A stretch of DNA of 64,000 nucleotides from Hevea brasiliensis (taxonomy: Eukaryota > Streptophyta > Magnoliopsida > Malpighiales > Euphorbiaceae), in the NCBI RefSeq assembly GCF_030052815.1, contig NC_079500.1, positions 7,648,298 to 7,712,297 of the forward strand, read 5' to 3'. Within the stretch, counting starts at the first letter, position 1. Each line of letters opens with the position of its first letter. Of this stretch, positions 61,981 through 64,000 are shown one piece after another. The notes beneath the pieces are model-generated. The model ran no database searches. It was not told the DNA's origin and saw only the letters and a list, made by a program, of their open reading frames with translations. The position numbers and the translations under genes are program-made.

Positions 61981-64000
61981 TTAGGCTCCAGATTCATAGG
62001 GAAAAATTATCTAAGTGTTGGGAAGAGTCTACTAGGAGTCACATGCGGAGTATAGGATTCTGTTTCGTCTTTTCCTGTAATTCTTTGTTTCTAGATTCTA
62101 CGTTATACCTCGGGAAATATAAGATTACCTCAGTTAGTGTCTTGATTTTCGTGGAGTACATAGAAACATGAAATAGATTTAGCAAACTTATTGAGGTCTA
62201 CCTTGGAAACACGTACTCAAATAAATACTATATTTTCGTCAGTATGGGTTTAAATGGTGTGCCCATTTCGTGCAAGGCACGAGTACATAAAAGTGAGTCT
62301 TGAAAGTACAGTTGCCCTAGATAAGGATGAGGATACCATTGCTGGCAGTCATCAGTGGATGACCCAGACAGAATAAGTTTATGATAATAGAAGATTCAAG
62401 AGAGATAAGAGATTAAGAGACCTAGTCTACCAGGACGTATCGTAGTAACTATACAATATTCTCGATGTACGTACGTCGCAGCGATTACTGATGCAGGCAT
62501 GAGATTATTGTCTAGAGCTGCGTACTACCCTGTAGAGCTTATGATGAGGATGTTATAGGCGTACTGTTTTGGTACAAGAATGCCGAGCGAGTTCTATATC
62601 TTCAAATGAGTTGGGATCTCCTGTTTAGGGATCTAGAGCTATTATATCGAAGGTCACAGTTGGGTGGTAACTAGAGTCAGTGACTCGGTTACCCCAGCAT
62701 GAGCTAGAGTTACTGAAGAGTTGCTATCGGACTGAGGTTTGGACTAGTTGCAAAGTAAAGGTGACACCTATAGAGTGAGACCATCTAGTCTTGGTATGGA
62801 ATTTTGGATGGTTTTGCAAGATGACAAACATTTTGCTTAGAGCTTAGTGAGAATAGTATACCTTGTGTGTATCAGTATAGAATAAAGTACAACCCTACTA
62901 CCTAGAGAAGGTCGAAACTATGAATATATGATTTACAGAGCTATGATATGATAAGAGAGACACTAGTTTGACATGGTTTTGGGCAAGGTGGTAAATGTAG
63001 TACCTTTGTTGCAGCAAGTTAGGGTATAGTCCTATCTTTTCAGAAGGGATCGAAAGTTATTACTAATAATGGTGACCCACAAAATAGTGCTCGGATGGGG
63101 TGTAGAGTGTGGTAGAGAGGAGTTGGCTCGGGTATCCTGGAGAGGATACAAGTTCCATTATAGGAATCATATATAATCAGATCACGATGGATGTAAATCC
63201 TTTGAATTGGATGACGGGTTTGGGTGCCCGAAATCTTAAGTTTTGGAATTAAGTAAACATGGAAAATAATAATAATAATAATAAAAAAATAATAATCAAT
63301 AAAATTACTGCAGAATCAGTTCTCGAGGTAGTAAGGGTATTATGTAAGCTAAAGGATAAGAATAGAAATCATACGATAAAGGTATGATTGCAATTTCCTG
63401 AGTTCCTTTCTGACTTCATATTGTTCAAACAGTAGTAAAATCTAATTATAATAGTGTTAAGAGTAATAAATTAGCGAAGATAAATCACAAAAGGCCAGTA
63501 GATAGAGAAAGTGTAGAATGAAAATTGGGATAATTGATTACAGATGCAATATAATCTAAGTGCCAGTGGGAGTACTAGCTAGAGTGGTCAAAGGACCAAA
63601 TCTGAGTAGCACAGACATATGATAACGCGATAGAGACTCTGAAAGATATAGTTAGCAAGTACAGTTGTTATGTTAGGAAGAAGAATGGAACCAGGGATAG
63701 AATAGTCAAGTTCTATTTTGGGTAAGACAAAGGAAATAAATGAAAGGACAACCTAAAGAGCGCATAATAAAAGGAACAAAGTTAAGATATAGGATAGGCT
63801 AAGTGTTATTCTTGGCAAGGAGAATGACAAGGATGGAAAACCCAAAATGGGACCACATTAATGAGAAAAGTGATGGAGGTATGGAATACAATAATAATGA
63901 GTAAATGTTAGAAGGTGTGCGATGGTATTGCGGACTACCTAAATAGGTAGAGAAAGAGAAGTTAGTAAGCAGTAAGTTGAATAAAAGTCAGTCTAAGGGA
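61981..64000 (+). mobile_element. Interior of the Ty3-type element, 5' part, non-coding so far
   Basis: The region after the primer site runs to the window end with no open frame longer than about 80 codons and no gag motif that I can see. It may be an untranslated leader, a decayed gag region, or the interior of a non-autonomous (LARD-like) derivative. An (AAT)n run lies near 63267-63283. Confidence 0.6.

Noticed and set aside
61932..62171. Open frame after the Ty3-type primer site that might be a gag start
   Set aside because: Starts inside the LTR, crosses the primer site and shows no gag or zinc-knuckle motif.

Overview
This is nuclear DNA from a flowering plant, most likely a eudicot. 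The genes are intron-rich with GT-AG splice sites, the intergenic DNA is very AT-rich, and there are plant retrotransposons with plant tRNA-Met primer sites. Every recognisable protein belongs to a typical land-plant family. The exact species cannot be read from the sequence; the gene and repeat style would fit a woody eudicot such as a Euphorbiaceae member, which is a guess.

Layout. (1) 195-5721, + strand: the last seven coding exons of a DUF707 family gene, with a full-size RTE-type non-LTR retrotransposon (1046-4301, - strand) in one intron. (2) 6749-14709, + strand: a GRP23-like PPR protein with a glutamine-rich repeat tail. Its last 35 codons lie beyond a ~5 kb intron that holds a second, oppositely oriented RTE copy (10427-13629). 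(3) 16283-19391, - strand: a two-exon GT14/DUF266 glycosyltransferase. (4) 22550-26443, + strand: a decayed CLC-type anion channel pseudogene. (5) 28.0-31.8 kb: nested mobile elements, namely a TRIM-like element cut by a Ty3-type solo LTR, itself cut by a hAT-type non-autonomous element. (6) 31.8-35.8 kb: AT-rich intergenic DNA with a tiny RTE tail copy. (7) 36106-47320, + strand: a 22-exon DRP2-type dynamin predicted at 913 aa. (8) 48378-57464, - strand, convergent with the dynamin gene: a 12-exon DUF482/FemAB-like gene predicted at 469 aa, with a solo LTR and two local duplications in its introns. (9) 57.5-64 kb: AT-rich DNA, a palindrome built from two RTE tails, and the 5' LTR, primer site and first ~2 kb of interior of a second Ty3-type LTR element running off the window.

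The intact genes are unrelated housekeeping functions (membrane trafficking, organellar RNA processing, glycosylation); nothing suggests they work as a cluster. I did not find a new multi-gene system. The most interesting signals are local: a 30-bp tandem repeat that triplicates a splice donor in the dynamin gene, the RTE-filled intron that hides the true C-terminus of the GRP23-like gene, duplicated exon ends spaced by CA repeats in the DUF482 gene, the RTE-tail palindrome, and the three-level transposon nest. Exon borders were worked out by hand from reading frame, splice signals and family similarity; all mod-3 phases close, but no transcript data were available.
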